Shown: piece after piece, positions 24,566 to 33,259 of the stretch
Layout: every line of letters starts with the position of its first letter
Numbering within the stretch: the first letter of the stretch is position 1
Assembly: GCF_014650895.1 (NCBI RefSeq)
Contig: NZ_BMVV01000035.1
Span: 1 to 56,228 of the forward strand
Source: Streptomyces omiyaensis
GTDB taxonomy: Bacteria; Actinomycetota; Actinomycetes; Streptomycetales; Streptomycetaceae
Length of the DNA: 56,228 bases
Direction of reading: 5' to 3'
The notes under the pieces: model-generated
Told to the model about the DNA's origin: nothing
The model's input: only the letters and a program-made list of their open reading frames with translations
The model's database searches: none
Position numbers and translations under genes: made by a program

Positions 24566-25266
24566 AGGAGACGCTGTTCCTGCTGGCCGACCTGTGGATG
24601 ATCTTCGCCGGTTACTTCTACGGCTGGAGATTCATCCGCCGCTACGGCAACTACCTCCTGGGCCTCGAATGGATGGTCGTCGCCACGTCGGGCACCAACT
24701 TCCTGCTCTGGTCGCTGCTCGGGGCCAAGAGCGACAGCGTGCTGTACGACGTGGCGTACTTCTTCGACGCGTTCTCCAGGTCGGTCGGCATCACCCTCAT
24801 CCTGGTCCTGGGCCTGATGAAGGTCACCCATCGCTACAAGCCGAGCCGCGGCGTCGACGTCGCCGTGTTCGGGGTCGCGATCGTCGCCGCCCTGTTCCTC
24901 CGCCCCTTCCACGGCGCGGATCTCCACGCCGACCGCGGTGCGTTCTGGGTCTCCGCGTTCTACGTCGTCGTCAACCTGCTCACGGCCGCGTTCCTCTGCT
25001 TCTTCGTCAAACGGCTCTGGAGCGCGGGCGCGAGGTGGCCGGCGGTCTGGACCGGACTGGTCACGGCCGCCGGGACCACCATCGCGGTCACGTACGACTT
25101 CTTCCCCCTGCCGTTCGACGACGTGAACCGCACGATCTTCTACACCGCCGCGCTGGCGACCTGGGGCACCCAGGGATTCGTCTACTTCCGCGCCTACCGC
25201 GCGCTGCACGACCGCGACGCGGCTCTGGACCCGTACCCGGCCCGCACGGCCGGGGCCCCCGCATGA
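24562..25266 (+). CDS. membrane protein of unknown function
   Basis: 234 residues, six to seven hydrophobic helices, first beginning LFLLADLWMIFAGYFYGW and the second near WMVVATSGTNFLLWSLLG. Charged loops contain KVTHRYKPSRG. I do not recognise the family. It is translationally coupled to the amine oxidase (ATGA) and its stop overlaps a possible upstream start of the aldehyde dehydrogenase gene, so it is part of the operon. A role as membrane anchor, transporter helper or electron carrier partner is possible; none is supported by a motif I can see. Confidence 0.8.
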   Translation: MKETLFLLADLWMIFAGYFYGWRFIRRYGNYLLGLEWMVVATSGTNFLLWSLLGAKSDSVLYDVAYFFDAFSRSVGITLILVLGLMKVTHRYKPSRGVDVAVFGVAIVAALFLRPFHGADLHADRGAFWVSAFYVVVNLLTAAFLCFFVKRLWSAGARWPAVWTGLVTAAGTTIAVTYDFFPLPFDDVNRTIFYTAALATWGTQGFVYFRAYRALHDRDAALDPYPARTAGAPA

Positions 25267-25292
25267 ACCCGAACCACGACGAAGGAGTCAGC

Positions 25293-26651
25293 ATGGCGAA
25301 GAGGCACGTGTACGCGGTGGTGGACCCCGCCAGCGGCAAGCTGGTCAAGGAGTACCCCACCGCGACGGACGAGACCGTCGACGCGGCGCTCGACGCGGCG
25401 GCGGAGGCCTACGCGCAGTGGTCGAGGCAGACCTCCGTGGAACAGCGCGGCCAGCTGTTGCACGCCGTCGCCACCCTGCACGACGAGCGCAGCCGGCAGC
25501 TCGCCGAGATCATCCACCGGGAGATGGGCAAGCCGGTGGAGGAGGCCGTCGGGGAAGTCGAGTTCAGTGCCTCGATCTACCGGTACTACGCCGAGAACGC
25601 GGAGAAGTTCCTCACCGACGAGCCGATCGAGCTCCTGGAGGGAGAGGGCACCGCCTTCGTCCGCCGCCAGCCGGTCGGCGTGCTGCTTGGGATCATGCCC
25701 TGGAACTACCCGTACTACCAGGTGGCCCGGTTCGCCGCGCCCAACCTCGCGCTGGGCAACACCATCGTGCTCAAGCACGCGTCGCAGTGTCCGGAGTCGT
25801 CCGCGGCTCTCCAGCAGCTGTTCACGGACGCCGGCTTCCCCCAGGGCGCTTACGTCAACGTCCACGCCACCGGGGAGCAGATCGGCCGCGCCATCGCGGA
25901 CCCCCGCGTGCAGGGCGTCTCCTTCACCGGTTCGGAGCGGGCCGGCGCGGAGGTCGCCGAGAAGGCCGGGCGCAGCCTCAAGAAGGTGGTGCTCGAACTG
26001 GGCGGCTCGGACCCGTTCATCGTGCTGTCGACCGACGACCTCGACGCCACGGTCCAGGCGGCGGTCGAGGCGCGGTTCGAGAACGCCGGGCAGGCGTGCA
26101 ACGCCGGGAAGCGCTTCATCGTCGCCGATGACGTCTACGACGCCTTCCTCGCCATGTTCACCGAGAAGGTGCTCGCGCTGACCGACGGACTGGCGCCGCT
26201 CTCCTCGGTCGCCGCCGCCGAGTACGTCGAGGAGCAGGTCGGGCGAGCCGTCGCCGAGGGGGCGACCTTCGTCTCCGCACGGCAGCGCGAGGGGGCGTAC
26301 TTCCCGCCCGGCGTGCTGACGGGCCTCTCCCCGGCGTCGCCGTCGGCCGCCGAGGAGCTCTTCGGCCCCGTCGCGACCGTCTACCGGGTCGCCTCCGAGG
26401 ACGAGGCCGTCGAGCTGGCGAACGACACCCCGTACGGGCTTGGCTCCTACGTGTTCACGACGGACGCCGAGCAGGCGCTGCGCGTCGCCGACAGGATCGA
26501 GGCCGGCATGGTCTTCATCAACGGCGTCGGCCTCGACGGCGCGGAACTGCCTTTCGGTGGCGTCAAGTTGTCCGGCTTCGGCCGCGAGCTCGGCCGGGCG
26601 GGAATCGACGAGTTCGCCAACAAGAAGCTCATCCGCACCGCTCGGACGTGA
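25293..26651 (+). CDS. NAD(P)-dependent aldehyde dehydrogenase (succinate-semialdehyde dehydrogenase-like)
   Basis: 452 residues from ATG 25293, which has GAAGGAG five bases upstream; an ATG at 25263 overlaps the previous stop and would add ten residues. Catalytic E235 (LELGGSDPF) and C269 (NAGQACNAGKRF) are present, with the PWNYP oxyanion asparagine. It oxidises an aldehyde to the acid. Similar to GabD-type enzymes. The region after LALTDG is slightly shorter than usual. In the operon it would finish oxidation of the alcohol released by the hydrolase. Confidence 0.9.
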   Translation: MAKRHVYAVVDPASGKLVKEYPTATDETVDAALDAAAEAYAQWSRQTSVEQRGQLLHAVATLHDERSRQLAEIIHREMGKPVEEAVGEVEFSASIYRYYAENAEKFLTDEPIELLEGEGTAFVRRQPVGVLLGIMPWNYPYYQVARFAAPNLALGNTIVLKHASQCPESSAALQQLFTDAGFPQGAYVNVHATGEQIGRAIADPRVQGVSFTGSERAGAEVAEKAGRSLKKVVLELGGSDPFIVLSTDDLDATVQAAVEARFENAGQACNAGKRFIVADDVYDAFLAMFTEKVLALTDGLAPLSSVAAAEYVEEQVGRAVAEGATFVSARQREGAYFPPGVLTGLSPASPSAAEELFGPVATVYRVASEDEAVELANDTPYGLGSYVFTTDAEQALRVADRIEAGMVFINGVGLDGAELPFGGVKLSGFGRELGRAGIDEFANKKLIRTART

Positions 26652-26680
26652 CCGCCCCACCACACGGAAGGAAGACTTTC

Positions 26681-27796
26681 ATGACGATCGAGTTCGACGC
26701 CGCCGTCTTCAGGACGCCGAACGAACCGCTGACCATCGAGCGAGTGACGATCCCCTCGGCGCCTCCGCCCGGCGAGGTGCTCGTGCGGCTCCGGGCGAGC
26801 GGGGTGTGCCACAGCGACCTCCACGTCCTCCTGGGCGAATGGGAGGTTCCTACGCCGATGATCCTCGGCCATGAGGGAGCCGGGATCGTCGAGAGCGTCG
26901 GCGAGGGCGTCACGACGCTCAAGAAGGGCGACCACGTCGTGCTGTCCTGGACGCCCTCGTGTCGCCGCTGCCGCTACTGCATCAGCGGCAGGCCCGTCCT
27001 CTGCGACATGGTCAGACAGCACTCGGCGAACCACCTGTCGTTCGACGGCCGGTCCCGGATCACGTCCGCCGACGGGGGCGCCGTGCTCAGCTTCGCGGGC
27101 CTCGGAACGTTCGGCGAGTACGCCCTCGTGCCCGAGTCGGGTGCGATCGCCGTCCGGGACGACGCCCCGTTCCCGCAGGCGGCTCTGGTCGGATGCGCCG
27201 TCACGACCGGTGTCGGCGCGGCCGTCAACACCGCCAAGGTGCGGCCGAGCGACACCGTGCTGGTCCTCGGCTGCGGCGGCGTCGGCCTGAACGCGATCCA
27301 GGGGGCCCGGCTCGCCGGCGCGCGGAGGATCATCGCCGCGGACATCTCCGACGAGAAGCTGGAGCAGGCGCGCGTCTTCGGTGCGACCGACCTGATCAAC
27401 AACGGTCGCGAGGACTTCGCGGACCGGGTGCGACAGCTCACCGACGGACGCGGTGTGGAGATCGCCATCGAGGCCATCGGGCTGCCCCGCACCATCGAGG
27501 CGGCCTACGAGGTCCTGGCCCGGGGCGGCACGGCGGTGGTCGCCGGGCAGGTGGCGGACGGCCTGAAGGTCTCCATCGACCCCTTCGTCATGTCCGATCA
27601 GGAGCTCTCGCTCATCGGCTCGAACTACGGCTCCAGCAAGCCTGCTTCCGACTTCCCGCTGCTGATCGACCACTACATGAACGACCGCATCGATCTCGAC
27701 TCCCTGGTGACGAGCGTGATCGGTCTGCAGGACGTCAACGAGGCGTTCGACCGGATGAAGCGCGGCATCGGCATCCGCTCGGTGATCACGTACTGA
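26681..27796 (+). CDS. zinc-dependent alcohol dehydrogenase (AdhD/class III-like)
   Basis: 371 residues from ATG 26681 with GGAAGGAAG upstream. Catalytic zinc ligands C43 (GVCHSDLH) and H64-E65 (GHEGAG); structural zinc cysteines 94, 97, 100 and 108. NAD motif GCGGVG. It oxidises an alcohol to the aldehyde used by the preceding aldehyde dehydrogenase. The M. tuberculosis mymA operon likewise combines BVMO, hydrolase, SDR, AdhD and FadD13. 29 bases after the aldehyde dehydrogenase gene and 17 before the aminotransferase gene. Confidence 0.92.
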   Translation: MTIEFDAAVFRTPNEPLTIERVTIPSAPPPGEVLVRLRASGVCHSDLHVLLGEWEVPTPMILGHEGAGIVESVGEGVTTLKKGDHVVLSWTPSCRRCRYCISGRPVLCDMVRQHSANHLSFDGRSRITSADGGAVLSFAGLGTFGEYALVPESGAIAVRDDAPFPQAALVGCAVTTGVGAAVNTAKVRPSDTVLVLGCGGVGLNAIQGARLAGARRIIAADISDEKLEQARVFGATDLINNGREDFADRVRQLTDGRGVEIAIEAIGLPRTIEAAYEVLARGGTAVVAGQVADGLKVSIDPFVMSDQELSLIGSNYGSSKPASDFPLLIDHYMNDRIDLDSLVTSVIGLQDVNEAFDRMKRGIGIRSVITY

Positions 27797-27813
27797 AAGG
27801 CAGGGGCGATCTC

Positions 27814-29070
27814 ATGGCCCTGGAATCATCCCGCTCGGCCTTCGAGCGAGCCCGCCGCAGCGTCGGCGGGGGTGTGGGATCGGGCCTGCGCGCCGCGATG
27901 CCACCCCATCCGCTCTTCGTGCGCGAGGCGCGGGGCGCACACGTCTGGGACCTGGACGGCGACCGGTACGTCGACTACGTGATGGCCTGGGGGCCGCTCG
28001 TCCTCGGTCACGGTGACCCGCGCGTGCTGTCAGCGGTGTCCGAGGTCGCGACGAGGATGCAGGTCGTCGGCACCGGCCACCCGCTGGAGTACCTCGCGGC
28101 GGAAGCGGTCCTCGAAGCCGTGCCGCACGGCGAGCGGCTGCTGTGGAGCAACACGGGGACCGAGGCGGTGCAGGTGGCGCTGCGCCTCGCGCGCGCCGCC
28201 ACCGGACGGCGCCGCGTCCTCAAGTTCGCCAAGAGCTACCACGGCTGGCACGACACCGTGTACGCCGGGATGGCCGAGGACGACTGCGATCGCCCCGCCA
28301 CCCCCGGTGGGGCGGGACAGTCGGCCAGCGTCCTCGACGACCTGGTCGTGGCGCGCTTCAACGACGTGCGGCTGGCCGAACGTCTGCTGGGCGAGGCCGT
28401 CGAGCGCGACATCGCGGCCGTGCTCGTCGACCCGGTGATGAGCAACGCGGGCGTCGAAGCGCCCTCGCCGCAGTTCCTGTCGACACTGCGGACCCTCTGC
28501 GACCGGCACGGCGTCGTCCTCGTCTTCGACGAGGTGATCGCCGGGTTCCGGATCGCCCGGGGAGGGGCGGCCGAGAAGTACGGCGTCCTTCCCGACCTGT
28601 CCGTCTTCGGGAAGGCGATGGCCGGCGGCTTCACCCAGAGCGCCGTCGTCGGCCGGTCCGATCTGATCGACCAGGTGACCTCCGGTGTCGTGCACGCCGG
28701 AACCTTCAACGCCAACCCGATCGCGCTGGCGGCCGTCACGGCGACGATGCGCGTCCTGGCCGATCACGCGGTCTACGAGCAACTCGAAGGGGTTTCCTCC
28801 GAGTTCGAAGCCCTCGTCGGCGCCGTTCTCGGTTCGTCGCCCGACTTCGGCAGCTTCAACCGGGTCGGCTCGCTCCTCCAGTACGTCCCCGCCGGTGGCG
28901 CGACGGGGCTGCACGGAACGAGCGGGCTCTGGGCGGTGATCCTCGAAGGGATGCTGCGGCAGGGCTTCCTTTTCATGCCGTCCGGCAAGGTCTTCCTCAG
29001 CACGGCGCACACCACCGCCGACGTCGAGGCGACGGCCGAGGCCCTCGACCGGCTCCTGCGGACGCTGTGA
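27814..29070 (+). CDS. class III aminotransferase (glutamate-1-semialdehyde aminomutase-like)
   Basis: 418 residues. PLP lysine K267 in FGKAMAGG, aspartate D239 in VFDEVIAGFR, and NTGTEAVQVALRLARA are typical. Sequence is closest in style to glutamate-1-semialdehyde 2,1-aminomutases, but the heme-pathway enzyme is normally elsewhere, so this is probably a catabolic omega-aminotransferase. It could remove or move an amino group on the pathway intermediate. Same operon as the alcohol dehydrogenase (17-base gap); a 102-base gap follows. Confidence 0.85.
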   Translation: MALESSRSAFERARRSVGGGVGSGLRAAMPPHPLFVREARGAHVWDLDGDRYVDYVMAWGPLVLGHGDPRVLSAVSEVATRMQVVGTGHPLEYLAAEAVLEAVPHGERLLWSNTGTEAVQVALRLARAATGRRRVLKFAKSYHGWHDTVYAGMAEDDCDRPATPGGAGQSASVLDDLVVARFNDVRLAERLLGEAVERDIAAVLVDPVMSNAGVEAPSPQFLSTLRTLCDRHGVVLVFDEVIAGFRIARGGAAEKYGVLPDLSVFGKAMAGGFTQSAVVGRSDLIDQVTSGVVHAGTFNANPIALAAVTATMRVLADHAVYEQLEGVSSEFEALVGAVLGSSPDFGSFNRVGSLLQYVPAGGATGLHGTSGLWAVILEGMLRQGFLFMPSGKVFLSTAHTTADVEATAEALDRLLRTL

Positions 29071-29172
29071 CGTCCGCGTCGAGCCACGCGTAAACCCCCA
29101 CCCGCTCCGGGCCAGGCCGCGTGTTCTGTTCCTCCGCGGCCTGGCTCGGCCCACCTTCCCGGAAATGACACC

Positions 29173-30729
29173 ATGCTGAACCTCTCGGTCCTGCTCGAGG
29201 ACTCCGCCCGCACGCACCCGGACCGGGACGCGGTCGTCCTCGGCACGACGCGTCTCACCTACGCCCAGATCGACGCCGCCGCCAGCCAGGTCGCCAACCT
29301 CCTGGTGGACCGAGGCGTCTGGCCCGGCGACAAGGTCGCGCTCAGTTGTCCGAACGTGCCCTGGTTCCCGATCGTCTACTACGGGATCCTCAAGGCCGGC
29401 GCCGTCGTCGTACCGCTCAACGTCCTGCTCAAGGGCCGGGAGGTCGCCTACCACCTCGCCGACTCGGGGGCTAAGGCGTACTTCTGCTTCGAGGGCGGCG
29501 AGGGCCTGCCGATGGGTGCGGAGGGCCACGCCGGGTTCGCCGGGACCCCGGGCTGCGAGCACTTCTTCCTCATCACCGCCGATCCCGCGGCGGAGAGCCC
29601 GATCGAGGGCGTCGAGACCATGGGCGCCGCGCTGCGGGGCACCGCGGCGACGTTCGACAGCATCGGGACGTCGGGGGACGACCCGGCCGTGCTGCTCTAC
29701 ACGAGCGGTACGACCGGGCAGGCGAAGGGCGCCGAACTCAGCCACGCCAACCTGGTACTCAACGCCCTCGCGGTCAACCAGCTGTTGGAGAACCGGCCGG
29801 CGCTGGACACCCATCTGGTCGTGCTGCCGCTGTTCCACTCCTTCGGCGCGACCGTGCAGTTGAACGCCGGCTTCTCGACGGCGAGCACGCTGGTGCTGCT
29901 GCCGCGGTTCGACGCCCGGCAGGCGGTGTCCCTGATGCAGCGGGAGGACATCACCGTCTTCGCGGGTGTCCCCACCATGTGGTGGGGCCTGTTGCAGGCG
30001 CTCACCGAGGACGTCGACGTCGAGAGGATCGCGAGGAACCTGCGCGTCGGCGTCTCCGGCGGCGCCGCGCTCCCCGCGGAACTCATCAAGCAGGTCGGGG
30101 AGCGACTGGGCGTCCAGGTCCTGGAGGGCTACGGCCTCTCCGAGACCTCGCCGGTGGTGACCTTCAGCGATCCGGCGCGGGAGCCCCGTCCCGGGTCGAT
30201 CGGCGTGCCGGTCTGGGGCGTCGAGGTCAAGCTCGTCAACGCGGACTGGTCGGAGGTCGAGGACGACGGCACGGGCAGCGCCGTCGGGGAGATCGCGGTC
30301 AAGGGACACAACGTGATGAAGGGCTACCACGGCCGCCCCGAGGCCACCGCCGAAGCCCTCAGGGACGGCTGGTTCCGCACCGGCGACCTGGCCCGCAGGG
30401 ACAAGGACGGCTTCTACTACATCGTCGACCGGGCGAAGGACCTGATCATCCGCGGTGGCTTCAACGTGTACCCGCGCGAGATCGAGGAGGTCCTGATGAC
30501 GCACCCGGCGGTCAGCCTGGCCGCGGTCGTCGGCGTGCCGCACGAGAGCCACGGTGAGGAGGTCAAGGCGTTCGTCATCCTCGACCGCGGCGCCGAGGCC
30601 CGTCCCGACGAGCTGGTCGCCTGGGGCAAGGAGCAGATGGCCGCCTACAAGTACCCGCGCATCGTGGAGGTCGTGCAGACCCTGCCGATGACGTCCACCG
30701 GAAAGATCCTCAAGCGCGAACTCACGTGA
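29173..30729 (+). CDS. acyl-CoA ligase 1 (FadD13-like)
   Basis: 518 residues, ANL superfamily. AMP-binding P-loop YTSGTTGQAKG starts at 176; GYGLSETSPV and FRTGDLARRDKDGFYYIVDR are the A5/A7-8 motifs; the C-terminal lysine lies in TGKILKREL. It activates a carboxylic acid to its CoA thioester via the acyl-adenylate. Of the two adjacent ligases this one looks more like FadD13 of the mymA operon. A 102-base upstream gap may hold a promoter. Confidence 0.92.
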   Translation: MLNLSVLLEDSARTHPDRDAVVLGTTRLTYAQIDAAASQVANLLVDRGVWPGDKVALSCPNVPWFPIVYYGILKAGAVVVPLNVLLKGREVAYHLADSGAKAYFCFEGGEGLPMGAEGHAGFAGTPGCEHFFLITADPAAESPIEGVETMGAALRGTAATFDSIGTSGDDPAVLLYTSGTTGQAKGAELSHANLVLNALAVNQLLENRPALDTHLVVLPLFHSFGATVQLNAGFSTASTLVLLPRFDARQAVSLMQREDITVFAGVPTMWWGLLQALTEDVDVERIARNLRVGVSGGAALPAELIKQVGERLGVQVLEGYGLSETSPVVTFSDPAREPRPGSIGVPVWGVEVKLVNADWSEVEDDGTGSAVGEIAVKGHNVMKGYHGRPEATAEALRDGWFRTGDLARRDKDGFYYIVDRAKDLIIRGGFNVYPREIEEVLMTHPAVSLAAVVGVPHESHGEEVKAFVILDRGAEARPDELVAWGKEQMAAYKYPRIVEVVQTLPMTSTGKILKRELT

Positions 30730-30771
30730 CCGGCGCGCCGAGCGCGTGGACGCGGATGGGAAGGACAGCAG

Positions 30772-32451
30772 ATGACAGTGGATGACGGCGGGCGGCGGGA
30801 CACGTCCCCCGACGGGTCCGGTACGGGGCCGGACACGACACCCGGCTCGCTCGTGGCCGCCTGGAAGGCTCGCGTGGCGAAGAACCCGGACGGGATCGCG
30901 CTGCGCTACTTCGACGGCGTCCTGTCGGCGCGCGAGGTGGACGCGGCGTCGGACGCCCTGGCCGCCGCGTTCGAGGCCCGCGGAACCGGCCGGGGCGACC
31001 GCGTCGGGGTGTACCTGCAGAACGTTCCGCAGTACGCGCTGGTGCTGCTGGCCCTGTGGAAGCTGGGGGCCACGGCCCTGGGACTCAACCCGATGTACCG
31101 GGGCCGGGAACTCCGCCGGATCATCGAGGACTCCGGGGCGGTCGGCGTCGTCTGCGCGGACGAGGACGTCCACGAGACGCTCGGCACACTGGCGGGGAGT
31201 TCGGTGCGGTGGCTGATCAGCACGTCGGCGCTGGACTGCCAGTCGAAGAACGACCCACGGGTCTTCGCGACGACGGAACGCCACGCCCCGGCCCCGGACG
31301 GCGACCTGGTGGCCCTGATCGGCGAGTTCGCGGGCCGCGGCCCCTCGCCCGTGGAACCGACCCGCGACGACGTCGCGTTCCTGACGTACACCTCGGGAAC
31401 GACGGGCCCGCCGAAGGGCGCCATGAACACCCACGGCAACGTCCTGGGCGTGGTGGCGACCTGCGCGTCGTGGATGGGCGTGGGCGACGGGGACGTCGTG
31501 CTCGCCATGGCCCCGCTGTTCCACATCACCGGCGCCGTGGTCAACGCGACGATCTCCCTGCTCACCGACACCACCCTCGTCCTGGCGGGCCGCTTCCACC
31601 CCGAGGTCGTCCTGGAGGCGTTCGCCGAGCACCAGGTGACCTACACGATCGGCTCCATCACCGCGTACAACGCGATCTACGAGCTGCCGCAGGCCGGACC
31701 GGAGCACTTCGCGACGGCCAAGGCCCTGTACTCCGGGGGCGCGCCGATCCCGCCGGCAACCGTCGAGCGGTTCCGGGAGCGGTTCGGCGTCTACCTCCAC
31801 AACGGCTACGGGATGACCGAGACGACGTCCGCCGTCATCGCCGTGCCGCCGGGTGAGCGGGCGCCGGTGCACCTGCCGAGCGGGACGCTGTCCGTCGGCA
31901 AGCCGCTGCCGCACCTCACCGCGCGCGTCGTCGACCTGCACGGCGATCCAGTGCCCTGCGGTCAGCAGGGTGAGCTGGAGCTGAGCGGGCCGCAGGTGGT
32001 GCCCGGGTACTGGGGCAAGCCCGAGGCCACCCGTCGGGCGATGCCGGAGGGCCGGCTGCGTACCGGTGATGTCGCGGTGATCGACGAGGAGGGCTGGGTC
32101 TACCTGGTGGACCGGCTCAAGGACCAGATCAACGTGTCCGGGTACAAGGTCTGGCCGCGCGAGGTCGAGGACGCGCTGTACGAGCATCCGTCGGTCCTGG
32201 AGGCCGCGGTCGTCGGGCAGCCGGACGCGTACCGCGGTGAGACCGTCGTCGCCTACGTCTCGCTCAAGGCGGGTCTGAACGCCACGGCGGAGGAACTGAT
32301 CGCCTTCTCCCGCGAGCGGCTGGCCGCCTACAAGTGCCCCCGCACGGTCCATTTCCTGTCCGACCTGCCCAAGACCCAGAGCGGCAAGATCCGGCGCGCC
32401 GAACTCCGCGACGTGGACGGCACCGGGCCGGATTCTCCTTCGAAGGACTGA
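30772..32451 (+). CDS. acyl-CoA ligase 2
   Basis: 559 residues, ANL superfamily, with an N-terminal extension of about 25 residues. P-loop YTSGTTGPPKG starts at 206; GYGMTETTS, LRTGDVAVIDEEGWVYLVDR and QSGKIRRAEL complete the motifs. Only about 40 bases separate it from ligase 1, so two acids are probably activated, or one acid at two stages. GGAAGGA precedes the ATG. In the levulinate pathway of P. putida a single ligase (LvaE) does the first step; this or ligase 1 would be its counterpart. The SDR gene follows after 3 bases. Confidence 0.92.
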   Translation: MTVDDGGRRDTSPDGSGTGPDTTPGSLVAAWKARVAKNPDGIALRYFDGVLSAREVDAASDALAAAFEARGTGRGDRVGVYLQNVPQYALVLLALWKLGATALGLNPMYRGRELRRIIEDSGAVGVVCADEDVHETLGTLAGSSVRWLISTSALDCQSKNDPRVFATTERHAPAPDGDLVALIGEFAGRGPSPVEPTRDDVAFLTYTSGTTGPPKGAMNTHGNVLGVVATCASWMGVGDGDVVLAMAPLFHITGAVVNATISLLTDTTLVLAGRFHPEVVLEAFAEHQVTYTIGSITAYNAIYELPQAGPEHFATAKALYSGGAPIPPATVERFRERFGVYLHNGYGMTETTSAVIAVPPGERAPVHLPSGTLSVGKPLPHLTARVVDLHGDPVPCGQQGELELSGPQVVPGYWGKPEATRRAMPEGRLRTGDVAVIDEEGWVYLVDRLKDQINVSGYKVWPREVEDALYEHPSVLEAAVVGQPDAYRGETVVAYVSLKAGLNATAEELIAFSRERLAAYKCPRTVHFLSDLPKTQSGKIRRAELRDVDGTGPDSPSKD

Positions 32452-32454
32452 TCC

Positions 32455-33231
32455 ATGAGCAAGAACCACACCGGCCGATTCTCGGGACGCACCGCCGTCA
32501 TCACCGGGGCGAGCCGGGGCATCGGTCTCGCCGTCGCCGAACGGCTCGTCACCGAAGGGGCGCGCGTGTGTCTGACCGCGCGGAAGGCCGGTCCCCTCGA
32601 AGAGGCGGCGGCCTCCCTCCCCCCGGGCAGCGTCGTCACCGTCGCCGGCAGGGCGGACGATCCCGACCACCGCCGCGAGGTCCTGGACACCGTCGCGCGC
32701 GAGTTCGGCGGGCTCGACGTCCTCGTGAACAACGCGGGCATCAACCCTGCCTACGGCCCCGTCGTCGGCCTGGAGCTCGATGTCGCCCGCAAGGTCCTGG
32801 AGGTCAACGTCCTCGCCACCCTCGCCTGGGTGCAGGACGCGGTGGCCCACCCGAAGCTCGGTTTCACCGAACGTCGGGGCGCCGTCGTGAACCTCTCCTC
32901 CGTCACCGGCGACACCCCGTCACCCGGCATCGGGCTCTACGGCGTGAGCAAGGCGGCGGTGTCCCACCTGACCCGGACCCTGGCCGCCGAACTCGGCCCG
33001 GAGATCCGCGTCAACGCCGTGGCCCCCGCCGTGGTGAAAACCCGGTTCGCCGAAGCCCTGTACGAGGGCAAGGAGGCCGAGGTGGCCGCCGACTACCCGC
33101 TGCGCCGCCTGGGCGAGCCGTCGGACGTCGCCTCCGCCGTGGCCTTCCTGGCCTCGCAGGACGCCTCCTGGGTCACCGGCCACGTCCTGACCGTCGACGG
33201 CGGCCTCGCGGTCGCCGGCGGGACCGCGTAA
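32455..33231 (+). CDS. SDR-family dehydrogenase (FabG-like)
   Basis: 258 residues. TGASRGIG at 17-24, NNAG at 92-95, S149, Y162 and K166 (YGVSK). It would interconvert a keto and a hydroxy group on an acyl-CoA. In the lva pathway the SDR LvaD reduces 4-ketovaleryl-CoA to 4-hydroxyvaleryl-CoA, the substrate of the kinase; the position here before an ACAD and a kinase suggests a like role. Beta-oxidation hydroxyacyl-CoA dehydrogenase is the other option. Confidence 0.88.
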   Translation: MSKNHTGRFSGRTAVITGASRGIGLAVAERLVTEGARVCLTARKAGPLEEAAASLPPGSVVTVAGRADDPDHRREVLDTVAREFGGLDVLVNNAGINPAYGPVVGLELDVARKVLEVNVLATLAWVQDAVAHPKLGFTERRGAVVNLSSVTGDTPSPGIGLYGVSKAAVSHLTRTLAAELGPEIRVNAVAPAVVKTRFAEALYEGKEAEVAADYPLRRLGEPSDVASAVAFLASQDASWVTGHVLTVDGGLAVAGGTA

Positions 33232-33259
33232 CGACCGCGCCACCCCCGAAAGGATTGCC

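Noticed and set aside
28030..32850. 1606-codon open frame on the minus strand opposite the aminotransferase and ligase genes
   Set aside because: It is the antisense shadow of five plus-strand genes with clear motifs; high GC leaves few stops. No domain is recognisable and the composition is biased to R, G, V and H.
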